In this document: positions 62,734-64,000 of the stretch, piece by piece
Numbering within the stretch: the first letter of the stretch is position 1
Layout: each line of letters begins with the position of its first letter
Assembly (NCBI RefSeq): GCF_004801885.1
Contig: NZ_SSSM01000001.1
Span: 1-64,000, forward strand
DNA: 64,000 nt
Source of the DNA: Naasia lichenicola
GTDB lineage: Bacteria > Actinomycetota > Actinomycetes > Actinomycetales > Microbacteriaceae
Direction: 5' to 3'
Made by a program: the position numbers and the translations under genes
Notes under the pieces: generated by a model
Told to the model about the DNA's origin: nothing
Databases searched by the model: none
The model's input: the letters and a program-made list of their open reading frames with translations, nothing else

Positions 62734-63102
62734 TCAGAGCGACCAGGGCGGAGCGAAGCTCTTCCCCGCGACGGTGGCCAGGAACCCCGCAGGGCTGACG
62801 ATGGTCGCGGAGGCAACGGCATCCGTCATATTGATGAGTTCCACGAGATGACCGGCGGGGATAACGAGGATGTCTCCATGCGTCCCGATATCCGTCTCGC
62901 CCGACACGAGCAGCGTGATCTCGCCCTCATCGACAATGACGATTTGCTCGTGATTGAGCGAGTGGATGCCCGAGCTCCCCCCAGGTGACAGCTCCGCTCG
63001 CCACGCGCTCAGCTCTGAGGTACCCCGGCTGGGAGTGGCAAGAACGCGGAAATTGATGGCGCCGGCCGCCATGGTTGGAGCATCCGAGATGGTCACGACT
63101 GG
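62734..63102 (-). CDS. Cupin-domain protein
   Basis: A 122-residue protein with a single cupin: AELSPGGSSGIHSLNHEQIVIVDEGEITLLVSGETDIGTHGDILVIPAGHLVELIN. The metal-binding His are present as HSLNHEQ and the later GH. It may be a sensor or small oxidative enzyme. The GTG at 63102 has AAAGGGAG before it; a TTG at 63138 is less likely. Confidence 0.82.
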   Translation of the reverse strand, partial: PVVTISDAPTMAAGAINFRVLATPSRGTSELSAWRAELSPGGSSGIHSLNHEQIVIVDEGEITLLVSGETDIGTHGDILVIPAGHLVELINMTDAVASATIVSPAGFLATVAGKSFAPPWSL

Positions 63103-63358
63103 CACGAATGCTCCCTTTGGGCTCGGATCGGGGTGCAATGTGGCACCGTCGAGAGGCTAGTTCTCCACTCGCGCCGTCGAAGGCGACATGCAAAGAGCCG
63201 ATCGGGCGATGCGCTGCTCGCATGGTGGTTATGACCGGGGGCGAGCAGCTGGCCTGCCCCCCTGGAGCGAGAGCGCCCCCGGCCAGATGTCCGCTCGCCA
63301 TGCGTCTTGCACATACCGAGTGACCGGAAGCTGATCGATGCACACTCTCAGCCACAAC

Positions 63359-63364
63359 TAGCTT
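63359..63364 (+). promoter_or_regulatory. -10 box of a leaderless promoter
   Basis: TAGCTT, 7 nt before the ATG at 63372. No ribosome site is visible. The region 63103-63371 has no gene. Confidence 0.55.
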
Positions 63365-63371
63365 CGGCTGT

Positions 63372-64000
63372 ATGACTGCGACCGGACGACCTGTTCCTCC
63401 GAAGGACAAGCCGGTCGCCCCGGCCCCGCCGCCACCGCCCGCGTGGCGGCGCTGGCTCGTGCCCGCTGGATTCGCGATCACCGCCTTCCTGCTGCTCATG
63501 CCGAACCTCTTCGGCGCCGCGGCCATAGCGGTGGACTACGGCGACTTGGTCGGCCAACTCGAGACCAAGAAGGTCGACACCCTTGTCCTGAGCGCCGACG
63601 GCGGTATCACGGGCGTATATGTTGACGGGTTCGAGGACGGCGCCTCATTCACCTCCCGCTACCCAACGGCCGCGGCACAGAACGATCCTGACTTCCTCGC
63701 GGCGGTCACGAACCCGACGATCGTGCCGCACTTCCGGGCTATCCCTGTCGCGGAGTCGTTCCTGAGCGTCCTGCTGTCATTCCTTCCCCTCGCGCTGCTC
63801 ATCGGGTACTTCATCTACGTGGGACGCGTGGCTCGCAAAGGTGGAGGCATGCTGGGCGGTGCCATCGGCCGGATGAAGCCACGCGTCATCGACACCGAGC
63901 GCCCCACGACTAAGTTCTCCGACGTCGCGGGATACGCCGGCGTGAAGAAGGAGATCAGCGAGGTCGTCGACTTCCTCCGAGACGCCCCTAAGTACGCGGC
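63372..64000 (+). CDS. ftsH: FtsH-type AAA+ protease, N-terminal part (cut by window end)
   Basis: The first 209 codons of a membrane-bound AAA protease. A proline-rich N-terminus, first helix around residues 29-52 (LVPAGFAITAFLLLMPNLFG), an extracytoplasmic loop, second helix around 135-155 and then TTKFSDVAGYAGVKKEISEVVDFLRDAPKYA, which is the start of the FtsH AAA domain just before Walker A. The protease part lies outside the window. FtsH degrades membrane and regulatory proteins. The ATG follows TAGCTT, so a leaderless start is likely. Whether it is the main FtsH or an extra copy cannot be seen. Confidence 0.9.
   Translation, partial: MTATGRPVPPKDKPVAPAPPPPPAWRRWLVPAGFAITAFLLLMPNLFGAAAIAVDYGDLVGQLETKKVDTLVLSADGGITGVYVDGFEDGASFTSRYPTAAAQNDPDFLAAVTNPTIVPHFRAIPVAESFLSVLLSFLPLALLIGYFIYVGRVARKGGGMLGGAIGRMKPRVIDTERPTTKFSDVAGYAGVKKEISEVVDFLRDAPKYA

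Overview
The window is high-GC, densely coded DNA that looks like a chromosomal segment of an actinobacterium. Family Microbacteriaceae (Microbacterium-like) is the best guess, based on gene content, many GTG/TTG starts, 4-bp ATGA/GTGA gene overlaps and a recurring leaderless promoter layout (TANNNT-type -10, 6-7 nt, then ATG/GTG). This placement is an inference. No complete RNA gene, CRISPR array or intact insertion sequence was seen.

1-5.4 kb: small membrane protein, QW-repeat (squalene-cyclase-fold) protein, VOC/HxlR pair with an operator-like palindrome, GAF protein, AraC regulator. 4.2-13.7 kb: sugar oxidation cluster. It holds a ROK repressor, a divergent CUT2-type sugar ABC transporter (ATPase, permease, lipoprotein), a TIM-barrel epimerase-like enzyme, a GMC dehydrogenase with its 'subunit 3' partner, and a Gfo/Idh/MocA protein lacking the usual EKP lysine. 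I read it as uptake and oxidative breakdown of a glycoside or unusual sugar. 13.7-19 kb: S33 peptidase, CDGSH protein plus haem-oxygenase-like iron enzyme, GNAT, NhaA, VOC protein. 19-26.3 kb: LacI repressor with clustered CTAG operators, then MFS transporter, GH78 rhamnosidase and GH3 beta-glucosidase, a likely plant rhamnoside/glucoside operon.

26.5-33.7 kb: accessory region with two parallel modules (MmyB-type HTH regulator divergent from oxidoreductase genes). Both regulators carry a palindrome at the same distance. One SDR is frameshifted. Two 60-bp hairpin repeats flank a DsrE gene. The region ends in a dead tyrosine integrase and a tRNA 3' fragment (att-like). 33.8-45 kb: a 9.9-kb segment bounded by two nearly identical 641-bp higBA toxin-antitoxin cassettes in direct orientation. 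It contains an iron permease with a DtxR-type box, PAP2 phosphatase, two two-component systems, secreted PepSY and repeat proteins, and a COG4705-DedA-COG4705 membrane set. A second copy of the VOC gene from 18.5 kb abuts the second higBA.

45-49 kb: UDG-like protein, TDT transporter with divergent LysR, an enolase 3' remnant, DyP peroxidase. 49-63 kb: four alpha/beta hydrolases, a beta-carbonic anhydrase/PLP decarboxylase operon with divergent LysR, a UBP zinc-finger protein, two LuxR regulators, a SLAC1/TDT-like transporter, a small dimerisation-domain protein and a cupin. A palindrome (CCAGTC-N4-GACTGG) is shared by two promoter regions. The window ends inside an FtsH-type AAA protease gene.
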